NCBI GenBank assembly: GCA_951812745.1 | Contig: OX638327.1 | Span: 868,001 to 932,000 of the forward strand | Length of the DNA: 64,000 bases | Direction: 5' to 3' | DNA from: an uncultured Nitrospirales bacterium | GTDB taxonomy: Bacteria > Nitrospirota > Nitrospiria > Nitrospirales > UBA8639 | In this document: piece by piece, positions 53,601 to 62,259 of the stretch | Position numbering within the stretch: position 1 is the stretch's first letter | Layout of the letters: the number at the start of each line of letters is the position of its first letter | The notes under the pieces: model-generated | Databases searched by the model: none | Told to the model about the DNA's origin: nothing | Seen by the model: the letters and a program-made list of their open reading frames with translations, nothing else | Made by a program: the position numbers and the translations under genes

Positions 53601-54676
53601 ACCGCTCGAACGCTCTCCCTCCATCAGGGATGAGCACGTCTTCCAAGCGTAACTCCCTCAAGACCATCGGAGAATTCGGTCTCATCCGGCAACTGACACA
53701 CCAGTGGCCCGCGTCCTCTCCAGAGATCGTCAAGGGCATTGGCGACGACGCCGCCATTCTGAAAGCGCGAAAGGGGCAACAGCTTCTCATCAGTACCGAC
53801 GTTTGTATCGAGGGGGTCCATTTCGACCTTGCCTATCAAACCCCGAAGGACGTGGGATGGCGCGCGGGAGTAGCGAACCTCAGTGACATCGCGGCCATGG
53901 GGGGAACTCCGCTGTACCTGCTCGTCTCAATGGGCGTGCCCGTCCGGGTTCCGCCTCAAAACGTCCGCGCACTCTATCGAGGGTTGAAAGACGCCTGTGG
54001 CCCCTGCAACGTCGCCTTGATCGGCGGAGACACTTCATCGTCTCCGTCGCAGATATTTCTCAGTCTGACCATTGTGGGATCCGTTCGAGCGAATCGTGCG
54101 CTCACCAGAAACAGGGCTGAAGTCGGGGACCGTCTTTACGTGACCGGCACCGTGGGTGATTCGAACGCCGGCCTGCGTCTCTTGCAAACCCATTCGAACC
54201 ACCTTCGACGGTTCCGCCCGTCGGCTGTTGAACGATTTCTCATCCGGCGTCACGTACGCCCCACTCCACGGGTTCACGTCGGACAACTCCTGGTCGATCG
54301 AAAGCTCGCGCACGCTGCCATCGACCTCTCCGACGGACTCTCTTCCGACCTGGGGCACGTTTGTGAAGACAGTCAGGTAGGTGCCGAAATCCAGGGGAAG
54401 GCGCTTCCTCTCTCTTCCCAACTACGTGCCTTTGCACGACGAAACAACCTGAACCCCGTGGAGCTGGCTCTGCAAGGAGGGGAAGATTACGAACTCCTAT
54501 TCACCGCCCCTGTCCAACATCATCAAAAAGTGTTACACGTCTCCAGGCAAACCAAGGTGCCTATTTCCTGCATTGGTGAAATCAAACCGAAAATCTTCGG
54601 TCAACAACTTGAGCTTCCCGAGGGCCGGAAACAGAAACTGGCGAACACGAGTTTTCACCACTTCAGCCACCGGTAA
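53597..54676 (+). CDS. thiL: Thiamine-monophosphate kinase
   Basis: The 359-residue kinase starts at a GTG that overlaps the lon stop, though the ATG at 53630 (MSTSSKRNSLKTIGEFGLI) gives the usual length. It has KGIGDDAAIL near 47 and DVCIEGVHFDL near 68, then NLSDIAAMGG, VALIGGDTSSS and AIDLSDGLSSDLGH. These are AIR-synthase-like ATP motifs. It phosphorylates thiamine monophosphate to the active diphosphate. Its place behind lon is odd for a thiamine gene. Confidence 0.92.
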   Translation: MNRSNALPPSGMSTSSKRNSLKTIGEFGLIRQLTHQWPASSPEIVKGIGDDAAILKARKGQQLLISTDVCIEGVHFDLAYQTPKDVGWRAGVANLSDIAAMGGTPLYLLVSMGVPVRVPPQNVRALYRGLKDACGPCNVALIGGDTSSSPSQIFLSLTIVGSVRANRALTRNRAEVGDRLYVTGTVGDSNAGLRLLQTHSNHLRRFRPSAVERFLIRRHVRPTPRVHVGQLLVDRKLAHAAIDLSDGLSSDLGHVCEDSQVGAEIQGKALPLSSQLRAFARRNNLNPVELALQGGEDYELLFTAPVQHHQKVLHVSRQTKVPISCIGEIKPKIFGQQLELPEGRKQKLANTSFHHFSHR

Positions 54677-54701
54677 CGTTCCCATTGCCGATTCCCTCAT
54701 C

Positions 54702-55163
54702 GTGATCACGCTCACGTACTTGCGCGCCAAAATACGCGAAGCACTCCACCTTGGAGAAACGCCGCAACGCACGGCCGTTGCATTTGCCCTCGGGGTCTTT
54801 ATTGCGTTCACACCGACCTATGGCCTGCATTCCGTGAGTGTCGTGTTCCTGGCCTGGGCTTTCCGTCTGAATTTTCCCGCTCTCCTGGTCGGCTCCCTCG
54901 TGAATAATCCCTGGACGGTGGCCCCGATTTTAGGAGCCACGCTGGGGATGGGCTTTTTTCTGTTGGGGAGGCCGGACGCTCCGGACGTGTCCTGGGAAAA
55001 TCTTTCCCTCACCACACTCTACGAGTCGGTGCTGCCCTTCATTCTTCCGTTTACCCTTGGAGCCCTCACCCTGAGCGTCCTGGGCGCCTTGCTGGCTTAC
55101 CCTTTGGGGTTGCTCCTGATTTCCTGGTACCGCAAACGCCCCATTGCTCAAAAAGGGTCGTAG
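54702..55163 (+). CDS. DUF2062 membrane protein
   Basis: The start is uncertain. The frame is open into the thiL end, and no ATG lies between 54677 and 54702. I use the GTG at 54702 (VITLTYLRAKI), giving 153 residues. The family signature GVFIAFTPTYGLHSVSVVFL is clear, followed by a second span near WTVAPILGATLGMGFFLLG and two more at the end. The function of DUF2062 is not known. Its TAG stop is the first part of a family A repeat. Confidence 0.7.
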   Translation: MITLTYLRAKIREALHLGETPQRTAVAFALGVFIAFTPTYGLHSVSVVFLAWAFRLNFPALLVGSLVNNPWTVAPILGATLGMGFFLLGRPDAPDVSWENLSLTTLYESVLPFILPFTLGALTLSVLGALLAYPLGLLLISWYRKRPIAQKGS

Positions 55164-55189
55164 GTCGGATGAGCGAAACGTCATCCGAC
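55160..55189. repeat. Family A repeat that supplies the DUF2062 stop codon
   Basis: gtaggtcggatgagcgaaac followed by gtcatccgac starts within the gene, and its TAG (55161-55163) is the stop. Related copies are at 14150, 23085 and 44012. Confidence 0.6.
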
Positions 55190-55232
55190 AGGCTTGTCGC
55201 CCAGGCATCGTATTCGTCGGTTGGATGAGAGG

Positions 55233-55266
55233 ATTGTCGGGTTACGCCTTTGGCTAACCCGACCTA
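55233..55266. repeat. Short palindromic repeat, family A
   Basis: attgtcgggttacgcctttg followed by gctaacccgacctac is a good hairpin, in the opposite orientation to the 23085 copy. Confidence 0.6.
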
Positions 55267-55365
55267 CCCGACTCACGCTACGGGAACGCAACGGCAGTTG
55301 TTCGTTCCATCATGCTGCGTTAAGATTCGCAAAGGATTCTCTTCTCTCTTCCGACAAGAGCCGTA

Positions 55366-56754
55366 ATGACCGCACCAATCCCTCACGACGTTGCCCTGAT
55401 TGCCGACCCTCTTCATCACTACATTCAATTTACGATTCCCCCTTCCTCGTCGGGCTCCGACGAAACGACTGAAAAAGATTTGATCGATTCTCCCTGGCTC
55501 CAACGCCTTCGGTACATCTATCAATTGCAAAGCGCACGATGGGTCTATCCGGCAGCGGAACACAGCCGGTTTCAGCATTCCCTGGGCGCCATGCATCTTG
55601 CCGGCCAATACGCGAAGCACGTGTATCCGACCCTGGCCCAAACGGTTCGGGACGTTCCCTCCCTCCCCTACGTTGAAGAATTACTCAGGATCACCGCCTT
55701 GCTCCACGACGTGGGACATGGGCCCTTTTGTCATTTTTTCGATCACCACTTTCTTCAACAATACGGGTTATCCCACGAACACGTGAGTCAAGCCATTATT
55801 CGTCATGAAGTCGGCCCCCTGATCAAGCACGTGCGGCGGAGTCCTTCAGGCAGGTTTGCGGACCATGAAACACTCGACCCCGAGTACGTGGCGTTTCTGA
55901 TTTTGAAAGATCCAAACAAGCGAAGCCGGCACTATCCCAGGTGGCTTCAGCTCCTTCAACCGTTAATCGGAGGACTGTTCACGGCGGACAACTTCGATTA
56001 CGTCCTGCGCGATTCCTACATGTGCGGCGTCGCGATCGGGCCGGTGGATATACCTCGATTGATTCATTACACGTTGATCACCCCGAAGGGATTGACCATT
56101 CATAAAAACGGCTTGCCCGCCCTCCAGATGTTTCTCAACGCCAGGCTTTATCTCTATGCCAACGTCTATTACCACCGCACCTCCCGAGCTATTGATCTTC
56201 ACCTCCTGGAGATTTTCCATGAAACCATGGAATGTATTTTTCCTCATAACCCGCTTGAACACATGCAGCACTATCTTCGGCTGACGGATTGGTCGCTTCT
56301 GGAAACGGTCCGCACCTGGGAATCGTCGTCAAATCGCAAAACACGACGAATCGGCAAAGAATGGGCGCGCGTGTTGGGACGACAAATCAAGTGGAAAACG
56401 GCCTACAGCACAACGCTGACGATTCGAGACTGCCGTCCGCGAGGACCCGCGGCCACGCCTGCAACGCTTGAATCGCGGATTCGTCAGAAATTACCACGGC
56501 GCCTGCAGGGGCTGACCTTTCGAGTGGATATGGCCAGCAAGGACACACGGCCATTCAACGTTCTCAATATGGGCCAGTTTCAGTTTTATCTCTATGACCC
56601 AGCCACCCAGTCCGTTGAAAAAGAAAAACTGCAAGAACTCTTGGAATTTTTGCCATCGCAGATCGTCCAACTACGGATTTTTGCTGAAGATCATCACACC
56701 GATGCTGCATTAGCCACGGCAACCGAACACGTGCTTCACGGCTCGCGAAAATGA
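55366..56754 (+). CDS. HD-domain phosphohydrolase (SAMHD1/dNTPase-like)
   Basis: The 462-residue protein has the HD metal site: His in AEHSRFQHSLGAMHLA near 70, HD in LLHDVGHGPFCHFFDH (His114-Asp115) and Asp in TADNFDYVLRDSYMCGVAIG near 207. This SAMHD1-like arrangement fits a dNTP triphosphohydrolase or related nucleotide phosphatase, possibly in dNTP control. The C-terminus has no recognised domain. Confidence 0.85.
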   Translation: MTAPIPHDVALIADPLHHYIQFTIPPSSSGSDETTEKDLIDSPWLQRLRYIYQLQSARWVYPAAEHSRFQHSLGAMHLAGQYAKHVYPTLAQTVRDVPSLPYVEELLRITALLHDVGHGPFCHFFDHHFLQQYGLSHEHVSQAIIRHEVGPLIKHVRRSPSGRFADHETLDPEYVAFLILKDPNKRSRHYPRWLQLLQPLIGGLFTADNFDYVLRDSYMCGVAIGPVDIPRLIHYTLITPKGLTIHKNGLPALQMFLNARLYLYANVYYHRTSRAIDLHLLEIFHETMECIFPHNPLEHMQHYLRLTDWSLLETVRTWESSSNRKTRRIGKEWARVLGRQIKWKTAYSTTLTIRDCRPRGPAATPATLESRIRQKLPRRLQGLTFRVDMASKDTRPFNVLNMGQFQFYLYDPATQSVEKEKLQELLEFLPSQIVQLRIFAEDHHTDAALATATEHVLHGSRK

Positions 56755-57165
56755 GAAAAAATCAGCTTTTTCAAGCTGTTCCGCCCCACCAGCCGTATCG
56801 CTGACGCCTGGCGCTCCAGCACGCGGCAGCACTCCCTGAGGGCCCTCTCCCCGCTCCCTCATAATGAACCCGCCTGAACCGCACCCTCCAAGAACAGTTT
56901 GTGGATGACCAGGAGGACCTATAATTTGATAACGGGGCTGCCTGTCACCGGCCACAGGCAGACTGGGTGAGGGCCTATCATGCCGTGTTGCACCCCCATC
57001 GCCTTTGCCACCCATCTCCGGGACAATCCCTGCTGCACCACCAACCCGAGTGCCCAAACCTGTCCCCGACGCTTGTCACCGACCTGCTCGGGGATTGAAT
57101 CGGGGAGTGGTGGTCCCATACAAGCTCTTGTCAAAGTGATCTAAGTACGCAAGAATAGGCGTGAG
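56755..57165. other. Intergenic region before tRNA-Thr, possible decayed gene
   Basis: The reverse strand between about 57134 and 56755 reads, in fragments, like a helix-turn-helix (GLSRRWVAKAMGVQHGMIG) and later a helical ALRECC-like stretch, but with frame changes and no full ORF. This could be a decayed transposase or phage-like gene next to a tRNA. I cannot show it. Weak hairpins occur at 56763-56778. Confidence 0.35.
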
Positions 57166-57240
57166 GCTGGCGTAGCTCAATGGCAGAGCAGCGGTTTTGT
57201 AAACCGCTGGTTGGAGGTTCGATTCCTCTCGCCAGCTCCA
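57166..57240 (+). tRNA. tRNA-Thr (anticodon TGT)
   Basis: GCTGGCG/CGCCAGC acceptor, D arm with AATGGCAGAGC, anticodon loop TTTGTAA (TGT), T arm GGAGG-TTCGATT-CCTCT, discriminator T and an encoded CCA at 57238-57240. It is a clean 75-base tRNA. Confidence 0.95.
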
Positions 57241-57320
57241 TTTTTTCATGTCGCTGCCATGGCCTACCGATTTGTCAGTTAGTACTCCTCTCTAGGAATC
57301 TTCCGCGAAAGCAAACTGCT

Positions 57321-57357
57321 CTACCTCCCCTCACCCCTCCTTACAAAGGAGGAGAAA
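57321..57357. repeat. Family C repeat, short copy
   Basis: ctacctcccctcacccctcc followed by ttacaaaggaggagaaa resembles the ends of the 21120 and 61353 copies. It lies between tRNA-Thr and the ppiB end. Confidence 0.5.
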
Positions 57358-57385
57358 ACTACCTGTTTCTGTTCTCAGGCCCACT

Positions 57386-57904
57386 CTACGCCGCAATCGT
57401 CACGGTCATTTCGATGCGTTCAAGCGGATTGTCGCGGCCATCGCGCTTGGCGGCGACAACGCGATCAACGACTTCCAGTCCGCTGACGACTTCTCCGAAT
57501 GCCGTATATTGACCGTCCAGAAACAGCGCATCGGCCACGCAGACAAAAAACTGTGACCCTGCGCTGTCCGGGTCCTGAGCCCGAGCCATCGAGAGCACGC
57601 CCCGTTTGTGTTGCCTGTTGTTGAACTCAGCCTTGATGTGATACCCGGGTCCACCCATCCCATGATTGGAGCGGTCGGGGTTCTTGCTGTTCGGGTCGCC
57701 ACCCTGGATCATGAAGCCTGGGATAACTCGATGAAACGTGGTCCCGTTGTAAAACTGTTCCGCCGCGAGTTTGCAGAAATTCTTGGCATGATTCGGAGCC
57801 ACGTCCGGATAAAATTTCAGGACAATGTCTCCCCAGGACTCGCCCTGAGACGACACGGCAATGGTGGCACGGGTGTTGGTGGTGACCTCGATCATGTCGG
57901 ACAT
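57386..57904 (-). CDS. ppiB: Peptidyl-prolyl cis-trans isomerase (cyclophilin)
   Basis: From the ATG at 57904 (AAAGGAGA upstream) the 172-residue product has the cyclophilin core: GTTFHRVIPGFMIQGGDP, the RAQDPDSAGSQFFVCVADA segment with the active Phe-Gln pair, and FLDGQYTAFGEVVSGLEVVD. No signal is seen, so it acts in the cytoplasm. It lies 11 bases after the YCF48-like gene. Confidence 0.93.
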   Translation of the reverse strand: MSDMIEVTTNTRATIAVSSQGESWGDIVLKFYPDVAPNHAKNFCKLAAEQFYNGTTFHRVIPGFMIQGGDPNSKNPDRSNHGMGGPGYHIKAEFNNRQHKRGVLSMARAQDPDSAGSQFFVCVADALFLDGQYTAFGEVVSGLEVVDRVVAAKRDGRDNPLERIEMTVTIAA

Positions 57905-57915
57905 ACATTCTCCTT

Positions 57916-58989
57916 TCAAAAATAGGGCCGGGGCATTGTGTAATGAATGCCCAGCTTTTCACTGATATTGACCCAATGGTTGCCGGCGTCCTGACTGCGA
58001 AAGGCGCCTGCGTTGGTCCCCGCATAAAACTCACCCTCCGAAGAGGCCATCAAGACCTGAATCGATAATTCGGTCAACCCGTTATTCACCGGGACCCATT
58101 CGGAATTTTGCAAATTATTCTTGAAGATTCCTCGCCCCGTGGCGACGTACAACGCCGCCCTCGTGACCACGATGCCACGGATCGAATCATTCGGCAGGGA
58201 ACGGCCGATCGAGTGCCAGGTCTCCCCTGAATCCTTACTGCGATACACACCGCCATCCTGAGTGCCTACGTACAAATGTTGTTGAGGACTCACCGTCGTC
58301 ACACGAATAAACGTATGGGTCAGATGTTCCTTGGGATCCACCAGAGGATCACCCACTCTTTGCCATCGGACCGTGCCGTGTTTGGTCGCGTCGATCTGAT
58401 ACAGTCCTTTGCCGGCGGTGCCGGCGAATAATTGGGACGTGCTCGTCATTGCCAGACTTGCAATGAGCGTTTGCTCAAGGCCGGGTGCCACGGCAGACCA
58501 CTTTTGAGCGGCTTCGCCCCACTGATAGACGCCTTTCCCCGTACCCGCATAAATCGTCCCGTGATGAGCCAGGAGAGATTTGACTTCCACGAGTCTCAAG
58601 CCGGCCTTGATTGATTCCCAGACTTTTCCATCTCCTGTTGTCCGAAAGACGCCGCCGCGTACCGTCCCGGCGTACACCGTCCCGTTCTCATCAGCACTCA
58701 AACAGAGAATAAAGCGATCCCCCAAACCGCCGTTGATCGACTCCCATGTTTCGCCGTAGTCGTCACTGAAAAACACCCCGAACCCGAATGAACCGGCATA
58801 GAGCACTCCCTCGCCCGTCGATGCCAAGGCTTGGATACTCGGCGGTACGCCGCCATCGCGTTCAAATGGGTTGGGATGGCCCCGGTCTTTGGCGAAGGAG
58901 GGGACTCCTCCCCACGCGATGATGAGGGCGAGCAAGGGTATGACGCGGGATGTCACGTGCGACGTCACGAGGCTACCAGGAATCGGCAC
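57916..58989 (-). CDS. Exported beta-propeller with YCF48/BNR-like repeats
   Basis: The 357-residue precursor has a signal (about 1-35, LLALIIAWGGVPSFA). The mature part repeats a blade of about 40 residues, for example DDYGETWESINGGLGDRFIL followed by CLSADENGTVYAGTVRGGVF, with Asp-box-like TGDGKVWESI and SKDSGETWHSIG. This is the YCF48/BNR beta-propeller fold, probably a protein-binding scaffold in the periplasm. The gene lies 6 bases after tatC. Confidence 0.8.
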   Translation of the reverse strand: MPIPGSLVTSHVTSRVIPLLALIIAWGGVPSFAKDRGHPNPFERDGGVPPSIQALASTGEGVLYAGSFGFGVFFSDDYGETWESINGGLGDRFILCLSADENGTVYAGTVRGGVFRTTGDGKVWESIKAGLRLVEVKSLLAHHGTIYAGTGKGVYQWGEAAQKWSAVAPGLEQTLIASLAMTSTSQLFAGTAGKGLYQIDATKHGTVRWQRVGDPLVDPKEHLTHTFIRVTTVSPQQHLYVGTQDGGVYRSKDSGETWHSIGRSLPNDSIRGIVVTRAALYVATGRGIFKNNLQNSEWVPVNNGLTELSIQVLMASSEGEFYAGTNAGAFRSQDAGNHWVNISEKLGIHYTMPRPYF

Positions 58990-58995
58990 GTTTGC

Positions 58996-59784
58996 TTATG
59001 ACACACGATCACCTGCCGTTCCGGTTGGCAAGGACGTCTCTTCTTCCTGATCCCCGTCGTCTTCCTCTTCAGGTTTGGGAGGGGTCCGTCCGAAGATCTT
59101 GGCTCCCCACACGCCGATTTCATACAACACGATCAGCGGAATGGCCATGAGGAGCATCGTAAACAGGGTAGCATCGGGCGTGATGACCGCCGACAGGATC
59201 AGCGCCAACATGGCCGCGTGCCGGCGGTATTGCGCCAGAAGCGTATGAGATACCAACCCCGCCCGCGCCAGGAGAGACAGCACCAACGGAATTTCAAACG
59301 CGAATCCGAACGCCATCAAAAACTTCACGTTGAAATCCACGTAAATGCCGACGGCCAATTCGGGTTTGAGTTCACGCTCCAACCCGAATGAAACGAAAAA
59401 ATCGATCACCAGCGGGAGGATGATTAAATTGCAAAAGACCAGACCCAGTATGAAGAATCCGGTCGCGAGCAGAAACAGGGGAATGCCCCAGCCTTGTTCG
59501 CCCGGCAACAAGGCCGGTTGAACGAATTTCCAAAATTGATAAAGAATGACTGGCAGGCTGACCACAATGCCGGCGAGAAACGAAATCTTGATCGACGCGA
59601 ACAAGGCTTCCGCCGGGCCATAAAACAACAGATCATCGGCAAAGGGACGCTTGAACCATTCAATCAGGTCGGGCGAAACCGAAAACATCGCGATAAACGC
59701 TACCATGATCGTCGCTCCGACAATAATCAGCCGGCGTTTGACGTCACGGATATGGCGAGTAAGCGGGTGAACGAGTGTGGCCAT
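58996..59784 (-). CDS. tatC: Twin-arginine translocase subunit TatC
   Basis: The 262-residue protein has six membrane spans, the N-terminal LTRHIRDVKRRLIIVGATIM segment and the conserved FEIPLVLSLLARAGLVSH. Its C-terminal tail is highly acidic (PEEEDDGDQEEETSLPTGT). It recognises folded twin-arginine precursors. tatA is not in the window. It lies 42 bases after the DUF465 gene. Confidence 0.93.
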   Translation of the reverse strand: MATLVHPLTRHIRDVKRRLIIVGATIMVAFIAMFSVSPDLIEWFKRPFADDLLFYGPAEALFASIKISFLAGIVVSLPVILYQFWKFVQPALLPGEQGWGIPLFLLATGFFILGLVFCNLIILPLVIDFFVSFGLERELKPELAVGIYVDFNVKFLMAFGFAFEIPLVLSLLARAGLVSHTLLAQYRRHAAMLALILSAVITPDATLFTMLLMAIPLIVLYEIGVWGAKIFGRTPPKPEEEDDGDQEEETSLPTGTAGDRVS

Positions 59785-59826
59785 TGCCTGTCACTGCACG
59801 GTGAATCTGGAACCGCCGACTACGCG

Positions 59827-60069
59827 TTACGAAGCTGCGGTCTTTTGTTGCTCATTCCGGTATTCGCGGATGAGCATTGCCATGCGGTCCTTCTTATCCA
59901 ATTTTTCTTTCTGAATCTGTTTTTTGAGGACTTCTTCTTGGGGAGTCAAAATGTGATTCTTCAATAATTCCTGGAGTTGCGTGTCCAATTGATGATGCGT
60001 CTCTTGGAGTTCGTGAAAATCGGCATTGGTGTTACGGAGGTGTTCGGCGATTTGGTCATCAGTCAGCAT
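59827..60069 (-). CDS. DUF465/YdcH-like small protein
   Basis: The 80-residue helical protein starts MLTDDQIAEHLRNTNADFHE and has the LQETHHQLDTQLQELLK and EEVLKKQIQKEKLDKKDRMA segments of the YdcH family. The family role is unknown. It lies in the leftward run with rimI and tatC. Confidence 0.75.
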   Translation of the reverse strand: MLTDDQIAEHLRNTNADFHELQETHHQLDTQLQELLKNHILTPQEEVLKKQIQKEKLDKKDRMAMLIREYRNEQQKTAAS

Positions 60070-60110
60070 GTGGCCCCTCCCTTGTCTAAATAAATCGGCA
60101 GTGATGAATA

Positions 60111-60614
60111 TTATGTTTGAACATTTTCCGCCAACTGCAATTGCATAAGAATAGCATCCTCATCCGGGTTCGTATAGTAGGACCGGCGACAGCCATATTG
60201 CCGAAAGCCCAAGGTCTGATACAGCTTCTGCGCCAGGTCATTCCCGGCCCGCACTTCCAGGAGAGCCCGTGTCGTTCCTTGAGTCATCCCTTCCCCTAGA
60301 GCATACCGGACCAGATGGCTGGCGATTCCCTGACGCCGGCAATCCGGTTGCACTGCCAGGTTCATCAGGCGCAACTCGTCAAAAACCACCCAGTAACAGA
60401 TATACCCCAGAAGCCGCTTCACGGGAGGCCCCTCACCGGGGCAAAAGGCTCCGAAGAACCGGCTGAAGGGATTTCCCAACAACTCCGCTTCAAACATCAC
60501 CCGCGTCCAGGGCGCCGAGAACGATTCCTGCTCAATGGCGAGGACGTCATCCAAATCCCGGGAGTGAAACGGGTGGACGTGAAAATCTAGATGGGATGAG
60601 GTTCGGGTCACCAT
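60111..60614 (-). CDS. rimI: Ribosomal protein alanine acetyltransferase RimI
   Basis: The 167-residue GNAT enzyme starts MVTRTSSHLDFHVHPFHSRD and has the acetyl-CoA loop AVQPDCRRQGIASHLVRYAL near 90 and LLEVRAGNDLAQKLYQTLGF. It modifies the N-terminus of ribosomal S18 or similar. It lies 10 bases after tsaB, the usual neighbour. Confidence 0.88.
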   Translation of the reverse strand: MVTRTSSHLDFHVHPFHSRDLDDVLAIEQESFSAPWTRVMFEAELLGNPFSRFFGAFCPGEGPPVKRLLGYICYWVVFDELRLMNLAVQPDCRRQGIASHLVRYALGEGMTQGTTRALLEVRAGNDLAQKLYQTLGFRQYGCRRSYYTNPDEDAILMQLQLAENVQT

Positions 60615-60624
60615 CGTGCGATCA

Positions 60625-61332
60625 TCAGGGCGACGTGCGCCCTCTTTTGAGGTCCCATTGGACTTCCGCTTCCGACCGTTGAACGTAATGTGGCGAGATA
60701 TGAGAGCCGGCGAATTTCCCGGCTTGAAAAGCGGCTAAACTCGCCAGCCCAACGTGATAGGCAGACGGGTGCATCGACTCCTCCGCGCCGCCGATGGCAC
60801 CATCGCCCAACGCGTCCATGATCACGTGCTGATGACGTAACCATCCTTCTCCAAACAGAACCGTGGGCCGGCGAATCGAATCCATCATCTCCCCAATCGT
60901 GCCGACCCGATCTTCCAGTAACCGAACCATGCATCCGTCCTTCCATTGAAACTGAGCCCAATAGACTTCATTGGTACGGGCAACCAGTATAGGACAGACG
61001 GGATGCACGGAGGTTTGGTGACTCCACGCCATCGCTTCCAGGGTCGGCACGGTGACCAGGGGCACCCCCGTGACAGTTCGGAATCCTACCATAGTTGAAA
61101 GGCCTACGCGCAAACCTGTAAACGATCCGGGACCTGAGGAAACGGCAAGTCCTTCAATGGCCGAAAACGGGCATAGTAGTGAGTCCAGAAGGGTTTGAAT
61201 GGCAGGGATCAGGGAACTGGCGTGCGAGGTACAGTTTCCCTGACTCTTTTCAGCCAACAGGATTGGCCCATCCATGAGAGCTACACTTTGATATCGTGTG
61301 GCGGTTTCAACGGCAAGCAGTTTCATGGGCAT
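60625..61332 (-). CDS. tsaB: tRNA threonylcarbamoyladenosine synthesis protein TsaB
   Basis: The 235-residue protein starts MPMKLLAVETATRYQSVALM and has GLAVSSGPGSFTGLRVGLST, the ASKHA-like TsaB signature. It assembles with TsaD and TsaE to make t6A37. The start could be Met3 (MKLLAVETA). It forms a pair with rimI. tsaD is not in the window. Confidence 0.9.
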   Translation of the reverse strand: MPMKLLAVETATRYQSVALMDGPILLAEKSQGNCTSHASSLIPAIQTLLDSLLCPFSAIEGLAVSSGPGSFTGLRVGLSTMVGFRTVTGVPLVTVPTLEAMAWSHQTSVHPVCPILVARTNEVYWAQFQWKDGCMVRLLEDRVGTIGEMMDSIRRPTVLFGEGWLRHQHVIMDALGDGAIGGAEESMHPSAYHVGLASLAAFQAGKFAGSHISPHYVQRSEAEVQWDLKRGRTSP

Positions 61333-61352
61333 TCAAATATTCCCGACGGTCT

Positions 61353-61403
61353 CTACCTCCCAACTTTTCCCTCTTCGGAAAAAGTTCCCGTCCTTACAAA
61401 GGA
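61353..61403. repeat. Family C repeat, inverted copy of 21120-21170
   Basis: ctacctcccaacttttccct and cttcggaaaaagttcccgtc are found, reverse complement to 21120-21170 with few changes. It lies in the gap between tsaB and the DUF4292-like gene. Confidence 0.65.
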
Positions 61404-61414
61404 GGGGAATCGGA

Positions 61415-62233
61415 TCACTGGAATTCGAACTCCTTTTCGGGCACCGGTACATTTGGCGAAAGCTCCGAAAACTCCAATGTGACTGATCCTGACGTCGCGT
61501 GTTCTTTCACTTCAACCAAAAAAGGAAGCACCACCGGTTGCTCCTTCGACCCCACGTTGCGAAAATCCCCGGCCGTGAGAGTTATCAGCCTTTTCCCCTT
61601 CGACGTGAGATATTCAACGGCTTGAATCAGAGCCGTTGACCGATCCACCCATATATGTTGCAAGAAGGAGGCCTTCCGGGCATTTCCGGAAGATAAGGAT
61701 ATGGTATATCGATAGGCTGTTTTCGCAGCCCGAACTTCGCGAAACTGCTCTGCGGTCCATCGGAGTTTGCCAAGGAGAACGTCTATGGCACGCAAACTCA
61801 ATTGAACCGGAATGCTCAGATCTCCGAGCCGACGAAAATCCGGCACTCGTCCAACCACGGGGTACAAACGATCGGGTGTGCTCAGGGAATAGGATCGTCC
61901 ATGCAGCAGGAAATCGAAGAGCGTTCCACCAAATCGTGTAAACCCTTTAATGCGAATCGATTGAGGTCGCTGGTACAACAGCGTTCCTTGAATGCCGTAC
62001 GAAAAAGGGGAAAACGACCCTTGGACGTCGGCCTGAAACAACCCCTTTAAACTGGTCACATTCGCTTCACGTGCGCGAATGGTTGCAAGCGCTTCCTGGG
62101 GAGTCAGCGAGGGACCCGGCGCGACCGGTGGTGAGACCGGCGGTGAAGGAGCACGACCGGCGCACGCGCCAAGACTGAGGAACAACACCCCGCCGGCAAC
62201 CCACGCGAAGAGCGGGCTCCTGAAATGCAACAC
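61415..62233 (-). CDS. DUF4292/LolB-like lipoprotein
   Basis: The 272-residue precursor has a signal with lipobox SLGAC near residue 24 and a Pro-rich linker (PPVSPPVAPGPS). A beta-rich domain follows with TSLKGLFQADVQGSFSPFSY, then FDFLLHGRSYSLSTP, as in the DUF4292 proteins that share the LolB-like fold. It probably acts in outer-membrane assembly, but this is inferred. It lies 26 bases after radA. Confidence 0.7.
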   Translation of the reverse strand: MLHFRSPLFAWVAGGVLFLSLGACAGRAPSPPVSPPVAPGPSLTPQEALATIRAREANVTSLKGLFQADVQGSFSPFSYGIQGTLLYQRPQSIRIKGFTRFGGTLFDFLLHGRSYSLSTPDRLYPVVGRVPDFRRLGDLSIPVQLSLRAIDVLLGKLRWTAEQFREVRAAKTAYRYTISLSSGNARKASFLQHIWVDRSTALIQAVEYLTSKGKRLITLTAGDFRNVGSKEQPVVLPFLVEVKEHATSGSVTLEFSELSPNVPVPEKEFEFQ

Positions 62234-62259
62234 GTACCGGCACCTCCAACCGATGGATG

